Assembly: GCF_000422445.1 (NCBI RefSeq)
Contig: NZ_AULU01000013.1
Span: 62,001 to 126,000 of the forward strand
DNA: 64,000 nucleotides
Direction of reading: 5' to 3'
Source of the DNA: Paenibacillus assamensis DSM 18201
Lineage (GTDB): Bacteria; Bacillota; Bacilli; Paenibacillales; Paenibacillaceae
The translations under genes and the position numbers were made by a program. How positions within the stretch are numbered: the first letter of the stretch is position 1; each line of letters starts with the position of its first letter. Shown here one piece after another: positions 45,486-55,341 of this stretch. Under the pieces are notes generated by a model, which saw only the letters and a list, made by a program, of their open reading frames with translations, was not told the origin of the DNA and did no database searches.

Positions 45486-46250
45486 ATGGGCAAATTAAAA
45501 GGAAAAGTTGCGCTCGTCACGGGTGCAAGTCGTGGAATCGGTCGCAATATCGCGCTGCGTTTAGCACAGGAAGGTGCATTTGTGGCTGTGCATTATGGAA
45601 GAAGACGAGAGGATGCAGAGGCAGTCGTTCATCAGATCGAGCAAGCAGGAGGAAGTGCATGCGCGATTGGAGCAGATCTAAGCACGCTTGATGGGATCCA
45701 TGATCTATTTTCAGCATGGGATAAAGTTCTTCAAGAACGTACGGGTACAAATGGCTTTGATATTTTAGTAAACAACGCAGGAATTGGGCAAATATTGACA
45801 CTGGAAGAGGCGACAGAGGAATCGTTCGACGAGGTGATGCGTATAAATGTGAAAGCACCGCTGTTTGTTACGCAGCAAGCTCTATCACGGCTCAAAGACG
45901 GAGGGCGTATTATCAACACTTCATCTTTTGTTACGCGAGTGGCCTCGCCAAGTGTATTCACATACAGCATGTCTAAGGGCGCGATAGATACGTTTACGCT
46001 GGCGTTAGCGAAGCAGTTGGGAAGCCGTCATATTACGGTAAATGCGATTCAACCAGGTATTATTAATACAGAGATGAACGCAGGGACCCTACAAGATGTA
46101 AATGGTCAGAAATATGCAGCAGGGCTTTCCGCCTTCAACCGCTGGGGGGAGCCTGATGATATCGCAGATATTGCAGCTTTCCTTGCTTCATCGGACAGCC
46201 GTTGGATAACTGGCCAGTTGATTGATGCCAGCGGTGGCTCTCGCTTGTAG
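45486..46250 (+). CDS. Short-chain dehydrogenase/reductase (classical SDR)
   Basis: 254 residues. NAD(P)-binding TGASRGIG at 12-19, NNAG motif, catalytic YSMSK with Tyr160 and Lys164 and the preceding Ser in NTSS, and the NAIQPGIINTEM loop. FabG-like in length and motif; the Arg in YGRRRED after strand 2 suggests NADPH preference. ATG 45486 with GGGGAG is preferred over the 14-codon longer frame. Substrate unknown. The SDR is 80 bases after the MutS2-like gene and ends before a terminator. Confidence 0.92.
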   Translation: MGKLKGKVALVTGASRGIGRNIALRLAQEGAFVAVHYGRRREDAEAVVHQIEQAGGSACAIGADLSTLDGIHDLFSAWDKVLQERTGTNGFDILVNNAGIGQILTLEEATEESFDEVMRINVKAPLFVTQQALSRLKDGGRIINTSSFVTRVASPSVFTYSMSKGAIDTFTLALAKQLGSRHITVNAIQPGIINTEMNAGTLQDVNGQKYAAGLSAFNRWGEPDDIADIAAFLASSDSRWITGQLIDASGGSRL

Positions 46251-46325
46251 TAAATGGCTGGTTAGCAGATTGGAACAGAGCATAGAGAGATGCGCAAAGT
46301 GTTTTAGAAATGTGACTTAGATAAT

Positions 46326-46368
46326 AAAAACCCGGACTCCCTTGTGAAATAAGGGGGTCCGGATTTTT
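46326..46368. terminator. Convergent terminator (SDR / alkA)
   Basis: Long stem AAAAACCCGGACTCCCTT against AAGGGGGTCCGGATTTTT with two mismatches, A tract on one side and T tract on the other, so it can work both ways. Confidence 0.88.
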
Positions 46369-46407
46369 ACAAGGGGACAAATAATGAGTAGGTAGCAAGA
46401 AGAACAA

Positions 46408-47337
46408 TCAGTAAAGGAATCTCCATAAATAAAAGGTGGCATAGGACTCCCAATTTTTCCACCCTTCCGCTAGCTGCCCGATTTCTACTTTCGTCGGCTT
46501 TGCCTCAGCCCCAGTCACATACTTGATGGCATTATGGAGCCCTACATCATCGATTGGAAAGGCGGTAGGAATGCGCAAGCAGCGCATAAGCACATAATTA
46601 GCTGTCCATGGCCCAATGCCGCGAATTTGGACTAGCAGCTTCTCTATTTTTTTATGGTCGCCGATGTCCAATAGATGCTCTTTAGACAGCTTTCCTTCTA
46701 CCATGAGCTGAGCAACGCCAATTAAATATTCACTCTTCTTCGTACTCATTTTAAGCTTCGTCATATCTTCTACTTGCAACGACGCAATATCAACAGGGGT
46801 AGGAAAGAGCCAATAACGTTCGCCATCATGTTCTACATACTGTCCAAATGCTTCAACAAAACGTCGTTTCAGCGTGTAGGCAAAGGCCAAATTAATTTGC
46901 TGACCGATAATGCCCCAGCACAGAGCTTCGAATAAATCAGGAATGCCCATATTACGAAGTCCATAGAAGGAATCTACCGCGCCATTCAGCAGTTTATCCG
47001 TCTTAGCTAGTTGATAAAATGGCTTCAAGTCAGTGTCTAAGTCAAACCAATCACGTACATAACGCACAGCGGCATTTCGCATGGATTCACACAACGATGC
47101 CTCATCATTTCCTAGAAGTCGTACAAATAGGCCATTCTCCGGTTCATATCCTACACTTACCTCAACAATAATTGGTACTTGTTCAAGCGATATCGCCTTG
47201 TAAACACGCCCTTCTTCGATCCGTATTAAGCATTCATTCGGGGCGTTGGATAGATAGTTCCTATTTTCTGAAAAGCTGAATTCTGTCGGTACGGGCAGTG
47301 TAATTACTTGCTTGTTGCTATCCCAACGATTTGTCAT
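46408..47337 (-). CDS. alkA: DNA-3-methyladenine glycosylase II (AlkA-like)
   Basis: 309 residues. N-terminal AlkA_N-like region, then the HhH-GPD glycosylase: RNMGIPDLFEALCWGIIGQQINLAFA, the helix-hairpin-helix LVQIRGIGPWTANYVLMR and the catalytic Asp in FPIDDVGLHNAI. Removes alkylated purines by base excision. GGAGG seven bases before the ATG. Divergent from adaA-adaB, so a shared 147-bp control region holds the Ada binding sites expected for an adaptive-response pair. Confidence 0.92.
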   Translation of the reverse strand: MTNRWDSNKQVITLPVPTEFSFSENRNYLSNAPNECLIRIEEGRVYKAISLEQVPIIVEVSVGYEPENGLFVRLLGNDEASLCESMRNAAVRYVRDWFDLDTDLKPFYQLAKTDKLLNGAVDSFYGLRNMGIPDLFEALCWGIIGQQINLAFAYTLKRRFVEAFGQYVEHDGERYWLFPTPVDIASLQVEDMTKLKMSTKKSEYLIGVAQLMVEGKLSKEHLLDIGDHKKIEKLLVQIRGIGPWTANYVLMRCLRIPTAFPIDDVGLHNAIKYVTGAEAKPTKVEIGQLAEGWKNWESYATFYLWRFLY

Positions 47338-47484
47338 ACAAGAACCTCCATTGGATTCAAGATCACTGCTCCTGTAGTTGTATCATATAATCACACGCAA
47401 CAGTTTCGATATCTTGCGATCCTATTTTGAAATGCGTACAGAAGACCATTTTCGGAGATATACTAGAGGTGGAGATGATCGAAC

Positions 47485-48093
47485 ATGATGAATAGCGATG
47501 AGCAGGAACTGATAGTAGATGAGCAATGGCAGGCGATTATAAGCAACGATGCGTCTTATGATGGTACGTTTTTCTATGCGGTCAAGACGACCGGAATTTT
47601 TTGCAGGCCATCTTGTAAATCTAGAATTCCTAAAAAGGATAATGTACGTGTATTTCAACATGCCGAACAAGCTCTTTCTGAGCAGTTCCGTCCTTGTAAA
47701 CGGTGCAAGCCTACAGGTCAGCGGATGCCTGATCAGGAATGGGTCGATCAAATTGTACATTGTATCGAGCTCAACTATAGTGAAACGCTGACGCTAGAGA
47801 AATTAGCGGATATGTGCCATGGTAGCCCTTATCATTTACAGCGTGTATTTAAACGAGTGAAAGGGATGGCTCCAGCGGAATATATTCAGCATACGCGGAT
47901 CGCTGCAGCTATGCAGCTATTGGACCGCTCAAATAAAACGATTTCGGAAATCGCTATAAAAGTAGGCATTCCCAATACTTCGTATTTTATAACCTTGTTC
48001 AAAGCTAAAACAGGCTATACGCCGGCAGATTACCGCGCGATAAATAGAACCAAGCAAACGGAGGAGGTGGCGGAATATGAAGGTGCAAACTAA
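47485..48093 (+). CDS. adaA: AdaA-type methylphosphotriester-DNA methyltransferase / AraC activator
   Basis: 202 residues. N-terminal Ada zinc domain with Cys40, Cys44, Cys71 and Cys74 (GIFCRPSCKSR, RPCKRCKP); one Cys accepts methyl from DNA phosphotriesters. C-terminal AraC helix-turn-helix (TLEKLADMCHGSPYHLQRVFKR; ISEIAIKVGIPNTSYFITLFK). Methylation turns the protein into the activator of the adaptive response. As in B. subtilis AdaA, the O6-methylguanine activity is in a separate gene, here directly downstream and overlapping by 17 bases. Confidence 0.93.
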   Translation: MMNSDEQELIVDEQWQAIISNDASYDGTFFYAVKTTGIFCRPSCKSRIPKKDNVRVFQHAEQALSEQFRPCKRCKPTGQRMPDQEWVDQIVHCIELNYSETLTLEKLADMCHGSPYHLQRVFKRVKGMAPAEYIQHTRIAAAMQLLDRSNKTISEIAIKVGIPNTSYFITLFKAKTGYTPADYRAINRTKQTEEVAEYEGAN

Positions 48094-48613
48094 GCAGACT
48101 GTGTATTGGACGTGGTTGAACGAAGAAGGATGGCCTATTTATTTAGCAGCTACAACTAAAGGGCTGTGTTATGTAGGTTCACCAGACAAACCGTATGAAG
48201 AGCTATCTACTTGGGTGCAAGCTCGATATCCTGATAGTACGTTCATTCGTGATGATGAAAAGATGCAAGTATATGTAGTTGAGCTGATAGAGTATCTTCA
48301 AGGGGATAGACATAGCTTCAGCCTCCCATTTGACTTGCAAGGCACACCATTTCAGCTTGCGGTATGGGATGCCCTATGCCAAGTTCCGTATGGGCAAACC
48401 CAGACGTACACTCATATTGCGGATTATATTAAGAAGCCAAGTGCAGTGCGCGCAGTTGGTGCTGCGATTGGTGCCAATCCTTTGTTGATCACAGTGCCCT
48501 GCCATCGTATTATTGGGAAAAATGGTTCTCTTACAGGCTATCGAGGCGGACTAGAGATGAAAACGAAGCTCTTACAACTGGAGCAAGAACAAGTGCCGCG
48601 TCAATGGAGTTAG
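48077..48613 (+). CDS. adaB: Methylated-DNA--protein-cysteine methyltransferase (AdaB/Ogt)
   Basis: 178 residues. Suicide repair protein for O6-methylguanine: catalytic Cys142 in VPCHRIIG, the recognition segment GTPFQLAVWDALCQVPYGQT, and the TYTHIADYIKKPSAVRAVGAAIGANP helix-turn-helix. Ribosome site GGAGGAGG just before the ATG, inside the end of adaA. Co-transcribed with adaA; alkA is divergent, giving a compact alkylation-damage locus. Confidence 0.95.
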   Translation: MKVQTKQTVYWTWLNEEGWPIYLAATTKGLCYVGSPDKPYEELSTWVQARYPDSTFIRDDEKMQVYVVELIEYLQGDRHSFSLPFDLQGTPFQLAVWDALCQVPYGQTQTYTHIADYIKKPSAVRAVGAAIGANPLLITVPCHRIIGKNGSLTGYRGGLEMKTKLLQLEQEQVPRQWS

Positions 48614-48738
48614 CTGTTTTCTTGCGTGTTGGATGTCTAAGGATTAGGGATTACACGTAAAATAGGTTATGATTGCAGGTAGGAAGACTAATGTATTCTA
48701 CATGTAGTCAATAACTAGCAGAAACGAGATATGAGTGA

Positions 48739-50289
48739 ATGACAGAAAATAAACAGCAGCGTTACCGATTTAGCGAAGCACCTATTTGGGATTTGCAGCG
48801 CATGTATTACGAAGAATTGGGCACAAAAGCTTGGAATAATGATCAAGTTCCACAATATATAACGAGTAATCCGATGATTGGTACTTCCTATGCGGAGATG
48901 ATATTTGGATTTCTTCAAGATCGGGCTAGTAAGGGACATCTCTCTGAGCCTGTGATAATTGTGGAGCTTGGAGCCGGAGCGGGTCGTCTAGCTTATCATG
49001 TGTTACATGAATTATGTAAGTTGAGAGACTATGCGGGGATATCCTTGCCTCCTTTCCGTTATATTATGACAGACTTGGCGATGAACAACGTGTTAGCGTG
49101 GAAGGAACATCCCGCGCTGCAGTCCTTTATTGCCGAGGGATTACTCGATGTTGCACAATTTGATGCGGTTCATGGTACCGAGTTGAACCTCGTAGTAGCG
49201 GGTACAACGATTCGTACGGGGGATTTGCAACAACCTTTACTTATCGTTGCCAATTACTTTTTCGATGGTATTCCACAAGAGTTACTTTATATAAGTGAAG
49301 GTCAAATTTATGAAGCGGATGTCATTGTCGAGAGCCCTGCCAATATGGATTCTCTTACACCATCCGAAGCACTGCAGCAATTGTCTTTGCATTATGAGCA
49401 TCGACGGGCACCGGAGTATGAGCAACAATCTTTTCCTTATCGTAATGTTATCGCTGTTTATCAGGAACAATTAGAAGACTCGCATATTTTATTTCCCGTT
49501 GCCGGATTGACTTGTTTAGAGCGCTTGAATAAGTTGTCTCAGGCAGGATTCCTATTAATAACGGCAGACAAAGGTGACCACTTACTCGATAATTGGGAAT
49601 TTTCAGATCCACCCGAATTGGTTCTACATGGCTGTTTTTCTTTGACGGCGAACTACCATGCGCTTCAATACTTTTTTGAACAGCAAGGAGCGTTATCGCT
49701 ATTCCCTCCACACCATTATGAAAATATAAATGTGGGCTGCATTTTCAATTTGGATACGCCGATGGAGTATACGAATGCAAGATTAGCGTATCGTCGATTT
49801 GTAGAGCGCTTTGGTCCTGACGACTTCTTTAGCCTGAAGGTATGGGTGGATCGCAATATAGAGAGCATGAAGCTGAAGCCTATATTAAGTTTCTGGCGTT
49901 TGGGCGGATATGATGCAGAATTTTTCATTCAGAGTGCGAGGCAGATTTCGAGTCTGCTGTCAGAGGCTAACGATGAAGAGCTAGAGGATATTTTGAGAGG
50001 CATCGAGATTATGTGGTCATCGTACTATGTCATGGAGCAGCGTTATGATTTAGCACTCGATGCTGGGCTGATCTTGTTTGAGATGGGAATGTATGAACAT
50101 TCCAAGCGCTTCTTAGAATTATCCGTAGATGCTGACGATGATGAGATCGTATCAACCGTGTACTATTGTCTTGCCATTTGCTGCTTTGAGTTGGAGCTGG
50201 AAGAAGCTGCGGTTCAATACTTGCGACTGCTAGTAGAGCTTGAGCCTGATCATGAAGAAGCTATTGCTCTGTTGAGTAAATTTGAGTAG
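48739..50289 (+). CDS. MidA-like SAM-dependent methyltransferase with TPR-like C-terminus
   Basis: 516 residues. SAM-binding motif I VELGAGAGRLAYHV and the MidA/DUF185-type motif ANYFFDGIPQELLY; the rest of the first 370 residues fits a Rossmann methyltransferase. The last 120 residues (YVMEQRYDLALDAGLILFEMGMYEHSKRFLELSVD, CCFELELEEAAVQYLRLLVELEP) form about three TPR-like repeats. MidA homologues methylate proteins (an Arg of complex I in eukaryotes); the bacterial substrate is unknown. Ribosome site is weak. Confidence 0.78.
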   Translation: MTENKQQRYRFSEAPIWDLQRMYYEELGTKAWNNDQVPQYITSNPMIGTSYAEMIFGFLQDRASKGHLSEPVIIVELGAGAGRLAYHVLHELCKLRDYAGISLPPFRYIMTDLAMNNVLAWKEHPALQSFIAEGLLDVAQFDAVHGTELNLVVAGTTIRTGDLQQPLLIVANYFFDGIPQELLYISEGQIYEADVIVESPANMDSLTPSEALQQLSLHYEHRRAPEYEQQSFPYRNVIAVYQEQLEDSHILFPVAGLTCLERLNKLSQAGFLLITADKGDHLLDNWEFSDPPELVLHGCFSLTANYHALQYFFEQQGALSLFPPHHYENINVGCIFNLDTPMEYTNARLAYRRFVERFGPDDFFSLKVWVDRNIESMKLKPILSFWRLGGYDAEFFIQSARQISSLLSEANDEELEDILRGIEIMWSSYYVMEQRYDLALDAGLILFEMGMYEHSKRFLELSVDADDDEIVSTVYYCLAICCFELELEEAAVQYLRLLVELEPDHEEAIALLSKFE

Positions 50290-50330
50290 GTTCATCTCTC
50301 GAGGTATGGAACAAGGTAGTGTCTAAACTT

Positions 50331-50369
50331 AGAAGCGTTAAAGGACAGCAGATGTCTTTTAACGCTTCT
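50331..50369. terminator. Convergent terminator (methyltransferase / lactate permease)
   Basis: 17-bp stem AGAAGCGTTAAAGGACA / TGTCTTTTAACGCTTCT with one mismatch and a five-base loop. Confidence 0.88.
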
Positions 50370-50388
50370 TCTGTGTTCTGTGTAAAGT

Positions 50389-51963
50389 TTACAACCATAG
50401 TGACAATAGAAAGGTCCAGCAGCAAACAAAGACAAGCAGCCCAATGCTGTATCGGATCGTCATTTTCGTCAATCCAGATTCTGCCCCTGTGGCAGATACA
50501 GCTGCTGTCGCAATAGCAATGGATTGCGGAGAAATAAGCTTGGCCATAACTCCACCAGTCGTGTTGGCAGTTACGAGCAAAGTTGGATTCGTACCAACAA
50601 TGGATGCCGCTGTAGATTGTATAGCTGCAAATAAGGTGTTGCTATTGACGACTGACCCTGTCATAAATACGCCAATCCATCCTAGGATAGGTGACAATAG
50701 TGGAAACGCAGCCCCCGTTTTTGCCACAGACTCACCGAGCGCACTTGTTAACCCGGCATACGTCATCAGTTTCGCAATACTAAGAACAGCACAGATCATG
50801 ACAATGGAGATCCAGAATTCAGACAACGTCTTGGCGAGAAGCTTCAACCCTGTTTGCATACTGATGGATTTGGTCGTTAGTATGGTGATCAAGCATGCCA
50901 ATAAGATGGCAGTTCCCGTTGCACTGATGAGATCAATACTAGATGTTAACGAAGACCCTGGGATGTGAAAGGTCAGTTTTGTAAAAGCAAGCGGCCCATT
51001 TGCAGCAAATAATTGCTTAAAGGATGGCAGGCTCCAAGCTAAGACGAACAGGCTTAATAAGTAAAAAGGCGACCATGCTTTAACAATATCGATCCCTGTA
51101 TGTGCTGTACGTTCAACGTTAGAATCGCCAAGTTTGAAAATATGATTGGGCGTCCACTTTTTTGAAAACAAAGCGAGTGTCCCCATTGTAAATAGAGATG
51201 GGATAATGTCGGCCAATTCAGGTCCTAAAAATAGCGTAACAACGAGCTGGGACGCGGTGTAGGCAGTAGACACCACCAATATAGCTGGCAGCACTTCTTT
51301 TACCCCTTTGAACCCATCAAGGATAAGGATCAATAGAAAAGGAATGGTGAAATTGATAAAGGGCAGCGTCAATGCTGTCATCTTAGAGACATTCATAGCA
51401 GTAATAGAACCCTCTAAACTGAGCGTATCCAAAATGGTAATCGGAATACCAACGGCACCAAATGCCCCTGAAGCAGCATTCGCGATAAGGCAAAGCATGG
51501 CAGCCTGCAGAGGTTGGAATCCTAATGCAACTAATAACACGGAGCATATAGCGATAGGCACACCGAAGCCAGCAGCACCTTCAAGAAAAGCGTTAAAGCA
51601 AAATCCGATTAATAAAAGTTGAATGCGCTGATCCTCGGATATCCCTGCAATGCTTGCACGCAATACGTCAAATTTCCCTGATGCGACTGAAATTTTGTAC
51701 AGCCAGACAGCCATAATAATGATGTAGCCGATGGGCCAAATCCCTTGAATGCTTCCTTGAATGACGCTTGCAACTGACTCGATAACAGGCAAATGAAAGA
51801 GGAGTACGGCAATCAAAAAGGTAATGACCAAATTGAGTAAAGCCGCATAGAAGCCTTTCATTTTCAAAATGGTTAAACATAAAAGAAACAGTACGATCGG
51901 AATAGCCGCAACCATAGAGGAAATGAGTAGATTTTGAAAGGGATCATAAGTATGTACTAGCAT
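50389..51963 (-). CDS. lctP: L-lactate permease (LctP/LldP)
   Basis: 524 residues, about 12-14 membrane segments. Family motifs: WPIGYIIIMAVWLYKISVASG, FNAFLEGAAGFGVPIAI, NAASGAFGAVGIPITILDTL near the first third, and SPILGWIGVFMTGSVVNSNTLF with VMAKLISPQSIAIATAAV near the end. Imports lactate (or glycolate) with protons. AAAGGAG precedes the ATG. Divergent from a LacI-type repressor; two TAAACGTTTA sites lie between them. Confidence 0.93.
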   Translation of the reverse strand: MLVHTYDPFQNLLISSMVAAIPIVLFLLCLTILKMKGFYAALLNLVITFLIAVLLFHLPVIESVASVIQGSIQGIWPIGYIIIMAVWLYKISVASGKFDVLRASIAGISEDQRIQLLLIGFCFNAFLEGAAGFGVPIAICSVLLVALGFQPLQAAMLCLIANAASGAFGAVGIPITILDTLSLEGSITAMNVSKMTALTLPFINFTIPFLLILILDGFKGVKEVLPAILVVSTAYTASQLVVTLFLGPELADIIPSLFTMGTLALFSKKWTPNHIFKLGDSNVERTAHTGIDIVKAWSPFYLLSLFVLAWSLPSFKQLFAANGPLAFTKLTFHIPGSSLTSSIDLISATGTAILLACLITILTTKSISMQTGLKLLAKTLSEFWISIVMICAVLSIAKLMTYAGLTSALGESVAKTGAAFPLLSPILGWIGVFMTGSVVNSNTLFAAIQSTAASIVGTNPTLLVTANTTGGVMAKLISPQSIAIATAAVSATGAESGLTKMTIRYSIGLLVFVCCWTFLLSLWL

Positions 51964-52148
51964 GCTCGATAGCTCCTTTGTCGATATCCATTACGTTCAA
52001 TTTTTATTGAAACAAAGCATTCATAAGCTAATTATCAATTCACGGAGTATTATGTACGTCATGATTAGAAATATACGGGGAAATGTAGAAATCCAAGCAC
52101 ACGCTGCGACATTGACAGAGTGCTTATCGCGTACTAAAATAATTTACG

Positions 52149-52158
52149 TAAACGTTTA
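52149..52158. promoter_or_regulatory. Operator-like site 1 (TAAACGTTTA)
   Basis: Core of the palindrome shared with the next two sites; flanks (ACG...ACC) only partly symmetric. It lies 186 bases upstream of lctP, in the divergent region. Confidence 0.5.
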
Positions 52159-52200
52159 ACCAATAACATTTGTAAAGAGATAAATTAGGCTGTTATTAAT

Positions 52201-52216
52201 AAGTAAACGTTTACTT
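52201..52216. promoter_or_regulatory. Operator-like site 2, perfect 16-bp palindrome
   Basis: AAGTAAACGTTTACTT, 20 bases before the LacI-type gene: the usual place for autoregulation. The central CG and the AAACGTTT core are typical of LacI-family and CcpA (cre) operators. Confidence 0.65.
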
Positions 52217-52236
52217 AAGAGAGGTGGATTCATGGC

Positions 52237-53241
52237 ATGGCAGCTACCATTAAAGATATTGCAAGAGTTGCTGGTGTCTCCACCGCGACTGTTTCGAGAG
52301 TCATTAACAATCTTGGCGGGTACAACGAAGAAACCGAGAAGAAAGTGATGGCTGTCTCGAAGGAATTAGGATATCGCAAAAATGAAAATGCGCGCAGCTT
52401 GGTGCAGAAATCAACGAATACAATCGGTGTCATCATGCCGGATGTCACGACTGCTTTTTATGGCGACATTATAAAAGGGATTGAGGATACTTCCTATGAA
52501 TATGGGTATAGTGTCATTTTGACGCATGCTGGTAGCCACGGTTCTCGTATTCATGAAAGTATGAATCTGATGGGTGAACGGCGGGTAGACGGACTTATTA
52601 TCGTTTCTGTTGAACTGCACGAATCAGCGATACAATCGCTAACTTCACTTGGCATCCCATATATTTTGATTTCAACCAAGACCGATCGTGAAGATACGCC
52701 TTATATGAAGGTCGATGATTACAGTGCTGCATATACTGCTGTTAAGTACCTTATTGAGCATAACCATCGTACTATTGGCATGGCAGGGGCTAATCCGCAT
52801 GATCCGATAGCGGGTGAGCCAAGAATGAATGGGTATAAGCAAGCCTTGCAGGATTACGGGATAAAGGTAGATTTGAATCTGATTAAATCCGGTGGCTTTA
52901 ACTTTGAATCCGGAAAAAGTGCTATGCAGGCATTTATCGAGGATGAGGCAGCGGTTACGGCTGTCTTTTGTGCGAGTGATGAAGTTGCGTTAGGGATCAT
53001 TTCGACTTGTTATGAAAATGAGATCCATGTACCGAACGATATTTCTGTAGTTGGCTATGATAATTCGAAGGTTTCTCATATGTCGGTTCCTCCTTTGACT
53101 ACAGTGGCACAGCCCTTATATGACATGGGTAGAGAAGGCTGCTTTGAAGTAATAGCTGCTATTCAAAATAAAAGTAAGATTGAATCCAAAGTGATTCCAC
53201 ATGAGCTAGTTGTACGTAAATCAGTAAAAACGGTAGTGTAA
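52237..53241 (+). CDS. LacI-family transcriptional repressor (MalR/CcpA-like)
   Basis: 334 residues. N-terminal LacI helix-turn-helix and hinge (TIKDIARVAGVSTATVSRVIN, then YRKNENARSLVQ), then a sugar-binding core (NTIGVIMPDVTTAFYGDIIKG ... GVAVFCASDEVALG-like AVFCASDEVALGIIS ... PNDISVVGYDNSKVS). Most like regulators of maltose/oligoglucoside use. The next gene is a GH13 alpha-glucosidase, and identical operator cores precede both genes, so it likely represses itself and the glucosidase until an oligoglucoside is present. Confidence 0.93.
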   Translation: MAATIKDIARVAGVSTATVSRVINNLGGYNEETEKKVMAVSKELGYRKNENARSLVQKSTNTIGVIMPDVTTAFYGDIIKGIEDTSYEYGYSVILTHAGSHGSRIHESMNLMGERRVDGLIIVSVELHESAIQSLTSLGIPYILISTKTDREDTPYMKVDDYSAAYTAVKYLIEHNHRTIGMAGANPHDPIAGEPRMNGYKQALQDYGIKVDLNLIKSGGFNFESGKSAMQAFIEDEAAVTAVFCASDEVALGIISTCYENEIHVPNDISVVGYDNSKVSHMSVPPLTTVAQPLYDMGREGCFEVIAAIQNKSKIESKVIPHELVVRKSVKTVV

Positions 53242-53298
53242 TCGAAGTTGTTCTTAAAGTCCGCTGTTCATCATGCATGTGAGCGGCATCCTTTTTGA

Positions 53299-55026
<1,728 letters not shown>

Positions 55027-55060
55027 GTTATAGGATAGGCAAAATTATTGTTTAAATAGA

Positions 55061-55088
55061 AGGCTCACACAACTTTTGTGTGGGCTTT
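55061..55088 (+). terminator. Intrinsic terminator after the alpha-glucosidase
   Basis: Arms AGGCTCACACAA and TTGTGTGGGCTTTT with three-base loop and one mismatch, ending in four T. Confidence 0.82.
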
Positions 55089-55341
55089 TCGGGCCGTTCT
55101 ATAAAATAGGTTTTTTAGAACCTCGAATAGTATCAGTTGAAAATTATCGGAATACAATTAATTTGCAACCAGATAATACATGATTTTGGGGAGACTAATA
55201 ATAGTTTCTTAGAAGATAATGAGCGCTAGGATAAGAAGTTATGAAGTGGGGTATTAAAAAACTGTATACGATGACGATAATTATAATCTAGCTGGAGTTA
55301 TGGTATAGTTAAAGAATTAGGATAAATTTGGAGGAGAGGTA
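55089..55341. other. AT-rich region upstream of the kinase/PIN operon
   Basis: No gene seen. Candidate -10 boxes are TATAAT near 55283 and an extended TGGTATAGT near 55303; no well-spaced -35 was found for either. Base composition becomes distinctly more AT-rich from here through the PIN gene. Confidence 0.4.

Noticed and set aside
50444..50968. 174-codon plus-strand frame
   Set aside because: Antisense shadow of the lactate permease.
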